Origin: Pseudoxanthomonas sp. PXM03
GTDB lineage: Bacteria; Pseudomonadota; Gammaproteobacteria; Xanthomonadales; Xanthomonadaceae
DNA length: 64,000 nucleotides
Direction: 5' to 3'
Assembly (NCBI RefSeq): GCF_014852005.1
Contig: NZ_JACVAU010000002.1
Coordinates: 1,054,001-1,118,000 of the forward strand
Shown: positions 46,184 to 55,254 of the stretch, in pieces
Layout of the letters: the number at the start of each line of letters is the position of its first letter
How positions within the stretch are numbered: position 1 is the first letter of the stretch
The notes under the pieces: model-generated
What the model was told of the DNA's origin: nothing
Seen by the model: only the letters and a program-made list of their open reading frames with translations
Database searches by the model: none
Program-made: the position numbers and the translations under genes

Positions 46184-46201
46184 ATCTGACTTTAGTCAGA
46201 T
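46184..46201. promoter_or_regulatory. Perfect palindrome upstream of the M13 unit
   Basis: ATCTGACT-TT-AGTCAGAT, 8-base arms with a 2-base centre. On the minus strand it is followed by the -10-like GATAAT. It is therefore placed like a repressor operator over the promoter of the M13 peptidase unit. The cognate regulator (MarR or TetR style) is not identifiable. Confidence 0.55.
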
Positions 46202-46686
46202 GATAGAGCGCCGTCAAATGCCGGAAGTCTGTCGCGGTCTGGTTGCCTAACCCGTGAGGTGGATAGCCTGACTGCCTGGAGGAACCGACTTCCGCTTTGG
46301 GTCGGAAGCGGGCATCGCCCCGATTCGGCCTGCTTGAAGGAGAGCCCCCCGGGCGGCGGGACCACTCGAACTATGCTCAGTCCGGCTTCTTGTGGCCAAA
46401 AGCAGTGTGACTATTTCATCCGCATGCTTGTGTGATGATTCTGTTGAACGGGCTTGAAGTGCTTCTGTTCGCTGCGAATCAAGGTGATACATGCTCGTCC
46501 CATCATCCGGGGAAGACGGCATTCAGCATGCCCGGTCGGAACAACTAGGTGCGATACAAGCACAGGCATGATCAGCACACCATCGCTTCACGCTCGGCAC
46601 GTACAAGATTCATCGGCATCGCCAATGCTGATGCTGTTATCACACTTGGATTCGATATCGTGACTTCAAACCTGCGCGCCACCCGG
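46202..46686. other. Non-coding stretch with one repeat copy
   Basis: No gene is convincing here. The stretch holds one copy of the inverted-repeat family (46286-46317). Otherwise it has only short unrelated open frames of lower GC content. It lies between the divergent M13 unit and the lipoprotein gene at 46687. Confidence 0.6.
46286..46317. repeat. Inverted repeat family, copy 1
   Basis: Core CTTCCGCTTTGGGTCGGAAG with flanking CGA...CATCG. It shares GCTTTGGGTCGGAAGCGG exactly with the copy at 53816. The arms CTTCCG/CGGAAG allow a hairpin. Confidence 0.75.
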
Positions 46687-47505
46687 ATGGCAAAAACGAT
46701 GCTCTGCTGCATGCTTCTGCTGGGCGCAGCCAGCTTGGTCGTCTCTTGCCGACCAAGTCGGTCATTGGATGTTCGAGAGTTAGCTACAGATGTTTACATC
46801 CAAGTGGCGCGTCAGGATCTAGTCCTGCCGCTGATTGCTATGGCGGACCACGCAAGTTCAGGTTATTCATTCTCCTTGGACCGCAAAGGCGATGCCGCGA
46901 ACGCTGCGAGATTGCGTGAGGAGCGGCTTGCCAGGATGCGAGACCCGAACAACCCGTTGGCGCTCGATCAGGTGTCGATCACCGTTCGGCGCTACGGAGC
47001 AAGCGATTTCAACAGTGAGTTTCCGAAGCTATGCCCGTTATTGACTCGGCAGTGGGCTCGCGCGGCGTGTGAAGGACAGGACGATGCCACGCCAGCCGCG
47101 CTGCCGGGCAACCGATTTACGCTCGTCGATCTCGGTCAGTTGGCACATCAAGACAACTGGGGAGGACATACCTGCCTGAAGGGCTCGCAACGAAAGCCAT
47201 TGCCACGCGGTGCCGGCAAGGCCGTCATCCTGTGTCCTGCCATGGTTTTCGGAGGCGACACCGACGAGTTCCACACAGCGCTGGTTCGAGTTCGGGCTGA
47301 CTTAGGGGCGGTATGGACGGTGTGGCGGAGTGATGCTGGCGAACCGGTCGAGGCGATGGCTACGCGCGAAGGAAAGGCAATCACCCTATTTGTCGAAACC
47401 GCGATCGGCAAACACGAAAACTACACGAGGCTGCGGCGAGAAATGTGCGGCCTGCGTCGTCCGGTATCGGGCGATTCGATGCCGCCTGCCAGACGCAGTC
47501 AGTAG
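46687..47505 (+). CDS. Uncharacterised lipoprotein
   Basis: A 272-residue protein with a lipoprotein signal (MLLLGAASLVVSC, Cys near residue 20). The mature part has no recognised domain; it has Cys pairs (LCPLL...AACEG, TCLKG...VILCP) that may form disulfides. ATG 46687 gives a proper signal; a GTG at 46660 in frame is possible. Base composition is somewhat lower in GC than the core genes. It is isolated, flanked by repeat copies, and convergent with the M14 peptidase gene. Confidence 0.65.
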   Translation: MAKTMLCCMLLLGAASLVVSCRPSRSLDVRELATDVYIQVARQDLVLPLIAMADHASSGYSFSLDRKGDAANAARLREERLARMRDPNNPLALDQVSITVRRYGASDFNSEFPKLCPLLTRQWARAACEGQDDATPAALPGNRFTLVDLGQLAHQDNWGGHTCLKGSQRKPLPRGAGKAVILCPAMVFGGDTDEFHTALVRVRADLGAVWTVWRSDAGEPVEAMATREGKAITLFVETAIGKHENYTRLRREMCGLRRPVSGDSMPPARRSQ

Positions 47506-47586
47506 CGGAACGACGTCAGAGCGACATCGACAAATTCTGCGCCGATCGGTTGAATCCAAGTTAGGAAGCTGCCATTGGAGCGCGAG

Positions 47587-47612
47587 TGTCTGCTTCCGGC
47601 CAGAAGCGGACA
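47587..47612. repeat. Inverted repeat family, copy 2
   Basis: TGTCTGCTTCCGGCCAGAAGCGGACA. Outer arms TGTC-GCTTC pair with GAAGC-GACA apart from one mismatch. It lies between the lipoprotein gene and the convergent M14 peptidase gene. Confidence 0.8.
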
Positions 47613-47712
47613 TGCCAGGCCAGTATCAGAAGCACGCCCTGTGGCACTGAGAGACGACGTCGCGTGCACCCGTTGACAGGCTGCTTATGTGCTCCGCTTG
47701 ATCTAGGAAGAG

Positions 47713-47762
47713 TGGTTGCGCCGCCCACCGCCTGGAGAGAAGGCATGAGGACGGCGCAACCA
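47713..47762. repeat. 11-bp inverted repeat downstream of M14 gene
   Basis: TGGTTGCGCCG (47713-47723) and CGGCGCAACCA (47752-47762), perfect arms with a 28-base spacer, 38 bases past the M14 peptidase stop. It can form a stable hairpin in the M14 transcript, without a T-run. Possibly a 3'-end structure. Confidence 0.5.
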
Positions 47763-47799
47763 TGGGGCCCGCGCCTGGATGATGATCAAGCCGAGGGGC

Positions 47800-50382
47800 T
47801 TACTCGCCGCGTTGCTTTACCGGGTTGAGGTGATTACTGAACAGCACAGCGTTGAGGAGCAGACGTTCGGTGGCATGCCAGTACTTGCGGTGTGCAGGGT
47901 CGTCCGCGAACACCACGACATTGCCCTGCTCTAAAGGAGCGACCAGTAGGAAGGCGCTGTCGGCCACGCGCTTGCGGTTCACATCCGACAAGTAGCCATT
48001 GACGCGCGGCGAGGCATCGATGCGTACAACGTTGAGATAGGGGTTTTCCCCATTCTCGAAGACGAGGCCGGTCTCTTTATTGATCAGGATCCGCCGGCCC
48101 TGGAGCCCGAAGGCCAGTGGGTGCGTGAGATCGACATCCGCACTGAGGATGTTGCCACTGACCCGCCGCAGCGCGAAGACATCGCGCTGGCTCCCGAAGT
48201 CCAGCCGTTCCTTCGGAATGTCCTCGCCACCTTCGCGCAGCTTGGCTTGAGCCAATCCTTTCTCGATGGCCCAGCGCGCACCGCTACCATAGGTCACCAG
48301 AGAGCCGCCCTGCGAGATCCACCGCTTCAGTGCGGCGACGCTGGCTTCGGGCACGTCCGAATAGTTGCCGCTGGCCAACACGATGCTGGTGTAGCGGTCC
48401 AGGGGTACCGTTGCCAGTTGCGATGGCTCCAGCTTCGTCGATGGAACGCCCAGTGTCGTGTCGAAGGCATACCAAGCAGAGCCAATCTCTGGCGGGGATA
48501 CGCCAGGCCCAAGGACCAGTGCAATGGATGGCTTGCGGATCGCCTTGATGCTGTCGCTGCCGAGATCGATGCCGGATCGATTCAGGCCCGACGACAACGC
48601 ACGAACGCGGACACCGCTGGCGTCAGCCAAGGCATTCAGTCGCTCACGCAAGGCATCGCCCTGCAGAGGCTGGCCGGCCACAGTAATGATCACCGTGCCA
48701 TGCGGGTGGTTCGCCTCTTCTGACTCGGTACCCGCCACGAACGGCGCAAACGCCGCGCGCAGCCGGAACCCTTCCTGCAGCAGCGTACCCACCAACCGAT
48801 AACCGCCGAAGTCGCGCAGGTTCAAGGTGTAGGCGTACCCGGCAGTGGCTCCCAGCACACCGCCGCTGTCACTGGGTACCTTCGTAACCGGTGCCCCGGC
48901 CGGGAGCGCGCGTCGGCTGGCGGCGTACGCTACGCCGTATGCCGGCGCAATCGCGTAGGACGTACCGCTGTAGAAGACATCGCCCTTAACGGGTGGGGTG
49001 AACTCGAAGATCGAGTGCGCCAGGCGGAACTGCGGCTGCCGCGCAGGCACCACCCAGGACGAACCCGGCAGGAAACGCTTGCCATCGACGTCGACCGGCT
49101 GCTCGAGTGCCTGCACCTTGATGTGGTGCCGCAGCAGCAAGGCCAGCAGTCGATGGCTCAACGTTGGATCGGCGGCATCACCGAACACCCAGTCGCGCAC
49201 GGGATACCCGTTCGCCTGGTCCAGCGCGCTGCGGAAGAAGTCTTTCTGCAGTTTCAGCAGGTACGCCTTCTGCTCGACCGCGCCACGCACGGTGGCCAGG
49301 CCCACATTGAGCTGGTTACGAATGGTGAAGGGGAAGGTCAATGGACCATTGACGGTTTCCTGCACGCGCCCACGCGAACTGGCCTGCTCCACCGTGACGC
49401 CGATGGCGCCGTGGAAGTCCGGATAGGTCGAACCATAGATGGGTGAGAAGTTGTCGAAGTTCTCGCCGGTGTAGTACAGCGAGCCCAGGGCATCCAGCGC
49501 TTGCGCGTGATAGCGGGCCAGCACCTTGTTGGCTTCGTAGGAGCTCTTGGGCAGGAGCGGACTTTCCATGCTTCTGGGCGAAGGCTCAAAGTAGTACGTG
49601 CTGTCCTTGCCCATCTCGTGGAAGTCTATCTGGACGTTTGGGTACCAGCGATGGAAGTGCTCCACCTTCGGCCAACTGTCGGCCTGGGACAATGCCAACC
49701 AGTCGCGGTTGAGGTCGGTCAGGTAGTGGTTGAAGCGCCCTCCCGGAAACGGCTCCACGTGTTCGCGGTCGGCCGGATCGGCCGACGGCGGCGATGAAGC
49801 CCAGGCGTTGTGCCAGTTCGCGGTGCGATCACGTCCGTCCGGGTTCTGGGCCGGATCCAGCAGCACGACGGCTTCGCGCAGCCAACGGCGGGTGGATTCG
49901 CTGCGGTCCGCAGCCAGATACCAAGCCGTCAACAGCGCCGCCTCGGCGCTGGACGTCTCCGCCCCGTGTACGCTGTAGGCCAGCCAGACGACGACGGGCG
50001 CGTTGGCGGCCGCCGCATCCGGACGCGCCGGGTCGACGAGCGTGGCGTGCGACTGCCTGAGTTCCTCCAGCCGACCCTGATTGTCGGCATCTGTAATGGT
50101 CACCAGCAGCAGAGGACGCCCTTCATAGCTGCGGCCGGTCTGTTCGACCTTCACGCGCGGGGACGTCTTCGCCAGTTCGCTGAAATAGGCCACCAGTTCG
50201 TCGTGCCGTGTGTACCGGCTGCCGATGGGATAGCCGAGGAACTGCTCGGGCGTGGGAACCGTGGGATCGACATCGACGGGGCTAGGGAAGAAATAGGACG
50301 TTTGCGCCCATGCGTTGAAAGGTACAGATGAGAAAGCCAAGGCCAGCAGGGCCAGAAACAAGACGCGTGCAGCAGAAAGCAT
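47800..50382 (-). CDS. M14-family zinc carboxypeptidase, exported
   Basis: An 860-residue secreted metallocarboxypeptidase-like enzyme. It has a signal peptide (about 1-26, ending AWA-Q). The peptidase domain spans about residues 45-370. The zinc ligands are His139 and Glu142 (SVHGAETSS) and His255 (DFHEMGK). The substrate Arg/Asn pair lies around LNRDW. A catalytic Glu is expected near GVTVEQASSRG. The C-terminal half is a long accessory region with a GATase-like stretch (SIVLASGNYSDVPEASVAALKRWISQGGSLV). A TonB-dependent receptor gene lies 87 bases upstream on the same strand, which suggests joint peptide use. Confidence 0.93.
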   Translation of the reverse strand: MLSAARVLFLALLALAFSSVPFNAWAQTSYFFPSPVDVDPTVPTPEQFLGYPIGSRYTRHDELVAYFSELAKTSPRVKVEQTGRSYEGRPLLLVTITDADNQGRLEELRQSHATLVDPARPDAAAANAPVVVWLAYSVHGAETSSAEAALLTAWYLAADRSESTRRWLREAVVLLDPAQNPDGRDRTANWHNAWASSPPSADPADREHVEPFPGGRFNHYLTDLNRDWLALSQADSWPKVEHFHRWYPNVQIDFHEMGKDSTYYFEPSPRSMESPLLPKSSYEANKVLARYHAQALDALGSLYYTGENFDNFSPIYGSTYPDFHGAIGVTVEQASSRGRVQETVNGPLTFPFTIRNQLNVGLATVRGAVEQKAYLLKLQKDFFRSALDQANGYPVRDWVFGDAADPTLSHRLLALLLRHHIKVQALEQPVDVDGKRFLPGSSWVVPARQPQFRLAHSIFEFTPPVKGDVFYSGTSYAIAPAYGVAYAASRRALPAGAPVTKVPSDSGGVLGATAGYAYTLNLRDFGGYRLVGTLLQEGFRLRAAFAPFVAGTESEEANHPHGTVIITVAGQPLQGDALRERLNALADASGVRVRALSSGLNRSGIDLGSDSIKAIRKPSIALVLGPGVSPPEIGSAWYAFDTTLGVPSTKLEPSQLATVPLDRYTSIVLASGNYSDVPEASVAALKRWISQGGSLVTYGSGARWAIEKGLAQAKLREGGEDIPKERLDFGSQRDVFALRRVSGNILSADVDLTHPLAFGLQGRRILINKETGLVFENGENPYLNVVRIDASPRVNGYLSDVNRKRVADSAFLLVAPLEQGNVVVFADDPAHRKYWHATERLLLNAVLFSNHLNPVKQRGE

Positions 50383-50469
50383 CAGACACTCCGATGGCGC
50401 GCGCCCGGCGTTCGAGCCGGACGCGACGAGGGAGGAAAGTGAGGCGACCGTGGTGCGGCCGCCTACATG

Positions 50470-53094
50470 TCAGAATCGGTAGTCGAAGCCCACCGAGAAG
50501 TAGCGCCCACGCAGGTCGTACTGGGAGAAGTCGTAGGGCGCGCGGATGCCGGGGAAAGAAGCGTCATACGGCGGCTCCTCGTCCAGCAGGTTCTGTACCT
50601 TGGCGTAGAGCGTCAGCTTGTCCAGGCCGCTCCAAGCGAAGTACAGATCGAACTGGTCGTAGCCGTCCACCCGCGACTGCGCCGTGCTGCGCGTCTGCGC
50701 GTAGCCGCCGGTGTGGTACCAGGTCAGCGCCGTGGTGAAGTCCCGGAAATTCCAGTCCGCCGTCGTGGTCGCCTTGTTCCGCGGCAGCGTGAAGCTGAGG
50801 TTGTTGCCCGCATAGTCGACCAGCGGACCGCCCACGGTGTTCTGCCGGCGATACTCGAGCACGTGGGTGTAGGCGCTAGAGATCCCGAACTCGCCCGCTG
50901 CGGTGGTGCGCCAACGCTGGCGCAGCTCCACATCGATACCTGAGGTCTTCAGCTCGGTCAGGTTCTGGTAGCGGTTGTAGACCGCCAGCAGCTTGCCGCG
51001 TGCGTCGCGGATGACGTTGGCTGGATCGTTCTCCTGCACGATCGTGGCGCTGTTGCCGGTACCGATCAGGTTGTCCAGCTCGATCCGGTACCAGTCCACG
51101 CTCAGGCTGGTGTCGGCCCACGGCGAAAGCACAAAGCCCGCGTTGTAGCTATGGGTGCGTTCCGGGTCCAGATTGGTGTTGCCCACCGTAAAGAACGTCG
51201 GATTTTGGCGCGAACCTGGCACATCCGGATCGTGCGGATCGACGACCGAACCGTAGGATATGTTGGTGCTGGCGGCATTCTCCGACAGCGAGGGTGCGCG
51301 GAATCCGCGGGATGCCGCCGCGCGGAGCAGCAAGGCGTCGAACGGCTGCCAGCGCAGACTGACCTTGGGCGAGAACGCCTCGCCGAAATCGCTGTAATGG
51401 TCGCCACGACCGGCCACCTGCAACTCCAGCGTGGAGTGCAGGGGAATATTGAACTCGGCGTATGCGGCGGCGACATCGCGGCTGCCATCCACGGCCGCGA
51501 TGGCCGGGCGGATCTGCAGGCCGGCATCGATCTGCCAGGGATTGCGCGACACCAGTTCCTCACGCCGCCATTCGACGCCGGCAGCGAAGCCCACGCGCCC
51601 GGCGGGCAGTTCGAACAACTGCCCGATGATCTTGGCATCGGCACCGGTCAGCTTCGAGTCGGCCGGACGCGTGGTGCTCAGGGCAATGGCATCCAACACC
51701 GTCTGCGGCGTGGCAGAAGGATCGTGCAGGTTGTAAGTGCCGTTGTTGAGCGCGTCATACAGCGCCCAGCGATTTGCGAACCCCCCGGCGACGACCTCCT
51801 CCTCCTTGCTGCGCGCGGCGAAGGCGGCGGTTTCCCAATCCCAATCGCCCAGGCGCCCGCGCAATCCGCCCAGAACCCGATACGAGTCGGAGCGGTTGGT
51901 CTTGATCGAAGCGCCCAAGTTGAAGAAGGTGTACTCGATGGGCGTCGCCACGCCATACGGATTGTAGGGATTGTTGGCAGGCAGGATCGCTGGCACGGGC
52001 TCGGCCAGGCCGGTTTCCGCATTCAGTGCGAAGCGGCCGCTCTCCAGCGTGAAGAACGGGCTCGAACCGAACCAGGACGTACCACGGATGTAGCTGTAAT
52101 GCGCCTCGCCGAAGGCCTCAAGGTTGTCGTTGATGCGGAAGGTACCGTTGACGTAGCCCTGTAGGCGTTCGGTCGCCGGGATCAGCGTGGTGTAGTCGGC
52201 CTGGTTGAAGGCGCAGGTGTTGCCGGCCAGGCCATCGATGGGTGCGCTGGCGGTCAGCACCGTGCCTTCCGGGCAGTTGCCGTTGGCTTCCAGCAACGGT
52301 ACCGAGACGCCATTGACCAGGAAACGCGCGCCCTTGGCCGACCATCCGTTCCAGCGACCGCCGGGACCTGAGTAGATGCCGGACTTCGTCAGCGAGCGCT
52401 CGCTCTGGTCGAGACGATCACGGTCGTAGTAGTCCACGCTGTACAAGATGTTGTAGCCATCGCTGTCGATGTCGCCGAACCCGCCGATCAGCTTGGCTTG
52501 GCGCTCGTCGAGGCCGCCTTCATCGGAGGTGCCGATGCGGCCGCCGATATCCAGGCCTTCGAAGTTCTGCCTCGTGATGATGTTCACTACGCCCGCCACG
52601 GCATCCGAGCCGTAGACCGCCGATGCACCGTCCTTCAGGACCTCCACTCGCTCCACCGCCACCAGAGGCAGTGCATTGAGATTGACGAAGGTGTCGGACA
52701 GGCCGTTCGCCGGGAAGCCATAGTTCGCCAGCCGGCGACCATTGAGCAGGACCAGGGTGTTCTTCTGCGAGAGGCCGCGCAGGCCGATGCCAGCCGAACC
52801 CGAAGCCCAGCCGCTGTTGCTGGTTTCGTTGGACGCATTGCCCGTGTTAGCCGAGATCGAACGCAGCAGATCCGCAACAGTTGCCTTGCCCGATGCTTCG
52901 ATCTGCTGGCGGTTGATGACCTGAACCGGATTGGGTCCTTCTGCATCGGCGCGACCGATGTTGGAGCCCGTCACAACGACGGCGGGGAGTGTCTTGCTGT
53001 CGGCGGTGGCCGCCGCGTCCTGGGCGTGGACAACATCGGGGGCGAGCGAAAGCACGGCCGCAATGGCGGCGGCCAAAGGAACTGCACGGGGCAT
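50470..53094 (-). CDS. TonB-dependent receptor
   Basis: A complete 874-residue outer-membrane receptor. The signal peptide is about residues 1-24 (VVHA-Q). The plug has VVVTGSNIGR, IGLRGLSQKNTLVLLNGRRLANYG and VERVEVLKDGASAVYGSDAVAGVVN. The barrel ends with GRYFSVGFDYRF, the aromatic C-terminus needed for insertion. It is the first gene of a unit with the M14 peptidase, so the ligand may be a peptide. It resembles the partial receptor at 1-2289 in its plug. Confidence 0.95.
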   Translation of the reverse strand: MPRAVPLAAAIAAVLSLAPDVVHAQDAAATADSKTLPAVVVTGSNIGRADAEGPNPVQVINRQQIEASGKATVADLLRSISANTGNASNETSNSGWASGSAGIGLRGLSQKNTLVLLNGRRLANYGFPANGLSDTFVNLNALPLVAVERVEVLKDGASAVYGSDAVAGVVNIITRQNFEGLDIGGRIGTSDEGGLDERQAKLIGGFGDIDSDGYNILYSVDYYDRDRLDQSERSLTKSGIYSGPGGRWNGWSAKGARFLVNGVSVPLLEANGNCPEGTVLTASAPIDGLAGNTCAFNQADYTTLIPATERLQGYVNGTFRINDNLEAFGEAHYSYIRGTSWFGSSPFFTLESGRFALNAETGLAEPVPAILPANNPYNPYGVATPIEYTFFNLGASIKTNRSDSYRVLGGLRGRLGDWDWETAAFAARSKEEEVVAGGFANRWALYDALNNGTYNLHDPSATPQTVLDAIALSTTRPADSKLTGADAKIIGQLFELPAGRVGFAAGVEWRREELVSRNPWQIDAGLQIRPAIAAVDGSRDVAAAYAEFNIPLHSTLELQVAGRGDHYSDFGEAFSPKVSLRWQPFDALLLRAAASRGFRAPSLSENAASTNISYGSVVDPHDPDVPGSRQNPTFFTVGNTNLDPERTHSYNAGFVLSPWADTSLSVDWYRIELDNLIGTGNSATIVQENDPANVIRDARGKLLAVYNRYQNLTELKTSGIDVELRQRWRTTAAGEFGISSAYTHVLEYRRQNTVGGPLVDYAGNNLSFTLPRNKATTTADWNFRDFTTALTWYHTGGYAQTRSTAQSRVDGYDQFDLYFAWSGLDKLTLYAKVQNLLDEEPPYDASFPGIRAPYDFSQYDLRGRYFSVGFDYRF

Positions 53095-53262
53095 CTAGAA
53101 ATCCGGAGTGACGTGGGGAAGCGAAGTGAGCCACGCAGGTTCCGTTAAGCGAAATGAACATTCTTCATGCTCTTATGCATCACGAACCACTGTCGCGATG
53201 GCTGTCATCACGTCCGCACTCCATGCCCACTACGAGCCGATAGGAACCTGGAGAGATGCCCC

Positions 53263-53547
53263 ATGACCGGAGCTCCTTTCAAACCACTTCCAGAGATCGA
53301 TGTCCCCATTGACGAGATCGGCGAGAGACTCGACATCCTGTATGAGACCTCCACAGCGTCGCGCGCAGAGATATGGACAAACTTGACCGCAGCAATGCTG
53401 CGACTGGCCGCGCCGGAACACCACGACCATATTGATGAGCAGCTCGCTGCCGCCTTCAGGGCGCACACTGCAAGGAAAGATGAGCGTGGCGATCAGGCCC
53501 CTTTATCAAGCCGCCCGCTCCAGTCGTGGCTTCCCGTCGATCATTGA
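53263..53547 (+). CDS. Small uncharacterised protein
   Basis: A 94-residue, acidic, mostly helical protein from ATG 53263, preceded by GGAGAG at 53250-53255. It has no signal, membrane segment or known domain. Good start context and protein-like composition argue that it is real. It is divergent from the TonB-dependent receptor across 168 bases. Function unknown. Confidence 0.5.
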   Translation: MTGAPFKPLPEIDVPIDEIGERLDILYETSTASRAEIWTNLTAAMLRLAAPEHHDHIDEQLAAAFRAHTARKDERGDQAPLSSRPLQSWLPVDH

Positions 53548-54095
53548 AACAGGCTGCGGAAAGGGTAAGAACGCGCCTGAAGCATGCCGGCCTATGGTTC
53601 CCGTGCCATAAACCTAAGCTCGACTGGAGCGGGCAGCCTATGTGTAGACCAGCGCGACGGCGACATGAAGTAGCAATCCGTCATGTATTGATTCCCGATA
53701 GGGATGGGATTTCCTCGGGGCAATCTGCATGCTGATCCCGATTTGCTCTTGTCAGGGGGTTCGAGACCACTGAGTCGACGGATCTCTGTAGGAGGTTGAG
53801 TTCGCGAAAGATCGATGTCTGCTTTGGGTCGGAAGCGGACCTCCCTGGCGTGTGCGGCGCAGACGGCGCGCAGCGTCTGGCGTGACATACGTCGCCCCAT
53901 GCACGTCGGATGCAGCAGCCGAACCAAACCGAGGTACGCGGACAAACGGCAAGTGCGTACAGCAACGTGGACGCGGCGTGAGGAGCTCTGAAAGGGCGCT
54001 TACGTCCAGCGCCTCGTTGAATCCACATCCACCCTTCTTGCGTAAAGCACGTGCCTACAGTGGGTAGGCGTCACCCGTTCTGATGGGAGAGGCAC
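53548..54095. other. Non-coding stretch with one repeat copy
   Basis: About 550 bases without a convincing gene. It holds copy 3 of the inverted-repeat family (53816-53840). The start region of the beta-barrel gene lies at its right end (GGGAGAGG at 54084-54091). Confidence 0.6.
53816..53840. repeat. Inverted repeat family, copy 3
   Basis: TGTCTGCTTTGGGTCGGAAGCGGAC. Same orientation as copies 1 and 2. The centre TTTGGGTCGGAAGCGG is identical to copy 1, and the outer TGTCTGCTT to copy 2. Confidence 0.8.
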
Positions 54096-54878
54096 ATGCA
54101 GATCAAACTTCTTGGCGCTGCCTTGCTGATGGCGGCTGGACCGGCATTCGCGGCAGGTCCCGAGCAGGGAAAATTCTCGATGTCGGTATTCGGCGGCGCC
54201 GACTTTCCGGTCAGCGGCGACGTCCACTCCGGCGCCGTGGCGCCGGTGCCGGATCTCGGTCCGTTGAATCCCGCACTGGCAGGTGTCAGCGCGGAGTTGC
54301 GCATTCGCTCCCGTAGCCACGAGCAGATCTACGGCACGGCCAGGTCGTTGGGCCTGGAAGTGGGCTATGGACTGAGTGAACGGAGCGAAGTATTCCTTCA
54401 GGCGAGGGAAACCAGCGCCGAGGATGGTCGCGTGCGCGTCGGTGCCGCCTACGTGCCGGCGCTCGATACCGAGCTCGACGTCTTCGGCAGGTTCTCGAGC
54501 TATGACGCATACACGTGGGAGGTGGGTTACCGGCGCTTCTTTCGCGACGGAGGCCGGGTCAGGCCGTTCGTCGCGGCGCGAGTGGGTGCGACCGAAACCG
54601 ATGTCATCCGGGCCACCTTCGAGATACCCGACGCCGCGATCACGATCCCGGATGCGCCGTTCTACGAGAAGGGCTGGGCGCTGAGCGGCGGGCTCGAGGC
54701 CGGCGCCAATATCTCGTTCACCGAGCGCTTCAGCATGACACTCGCCGCAGGGGTGAACTACATCGATGATCTTTCCGACGACGATTCCGCGATCGCCGGG
54801 CTCGGACTGGCGGCCATCAACGATACCGGCAGCCGTGTCTCAGTGCCGTTGTCCATCACCGGCCGCTGGGACTTTTGA
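54096..54878 (+). CDS. Outer-membrane beta-barrel protein
   Basis: A 260-residue exported protein with a signal peptide (about 1-19, AFA-A). Alternating amphipathic strands run along its length, and the aromatic end SITGRWDF is typical of outer-membrane barrels. The OmpA/OmpW-like pattern includes GADFPVSG, LGLEVGYGLSERSEVFLQARE and YRRFFRDGGRVRPFVAARVGATET. The ligand or function is unknown. ATG 54096 is supported by GGGAGAGG. It ends 138 bases before a terminator hairpin. Confidence 0.85.
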   Translation: MQIKLLGAALLMAAGPAFAAGPEQGKFSMSVFGGADFPVSGDVHSGAVAPVPDLGPLNPALAGVSAELRIRSRSHEQIYGTARSLGLEVGYGLSERSEVFLQARETSAEDGRVRVGAAYVPALDTELDVFGRFSSYDAYTWEVGYRRFFRDGGRVRPFVAARVGATETDVIRATFEIPDAAITIPDAPFYEKGWALSGGLEAGANISFTERFSMTLAAGVNYIDDLSDDDSAIAGLGLAAINDTGSRVSVPLSITGRWDF

Positions 54879-55015
54879 GAACGTCCGACGGCGGGCACGG
54901 CCACGTGCCCGCCGCCCACGCCTGACGTCAGCAGCGAGGATCAAGCTGCACGGGTCACCCCGGTTTCCACGGAAGGTTTGGCTAAAAGCCAAAGCTCAAC
55001 GTCAATTCCTGACGC

Positions 55016-55048
55016 AACGGAGGCACCCACCAGGCAGGTGCCTCCGTT
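55016..55048 (+). terminator. Terminator-like hairpin after beta-barrel gene
   Basis: AACGGAGGCACC (55016-55027) pairs perfectly with GGTGCCTCCGTT (55037-55048) across a 9-base loop and runs into TTA. A 12-bp stem with A/T at the base on both sides could act in either direction. Confidence 0.7.
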
Positions 55049-55060
55049 TAACTGGATCAA

Positions 55061-55087
55061 TGTCCGCCCTCGGCCACAAGCAGACAT
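55061..55087. repeat. Inverted repeat family, copy 4 (opposite orientation)
   Basis: TGTCCGCCCTCGGCCACAAGCAGACAT. Its complement reads ATGTCTGCTTGTGGCCGAGGGCGGACA, the same pattern as copies 1-3 but inverted. Confidence 0.7.
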
Positions 55088-55254
55088 CACCCATCGCTAG
55101 GATTAGTGCGCGTCGGGCAGCGGAGGAAAACAGGGGCGAGCGCATTTGCCTGCTTCTTTTCCGGAACGGAGCGGCCTCGGCTTTAACCAGCTCCCAGATT
55201 GCCAACGGTCTGTATCCGCAGTGAGCCCAGCGCTTCCAGACCTGAGCCCGAGCA

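Noticed and set aside
47386..47613. 75-codon frame beginning MSASGRKQT
   Set aside because: Its start is the inverted-repeat copy at 47587; translations of this repeat are a known source of false small proteins. It is also antisense to the lipoprotein gene.
53592..53945. Minus-strand frame with VRFRPKADID
   Set aside because: The motif is the repeat copy at 53816 read on the other strand. There is no start context.
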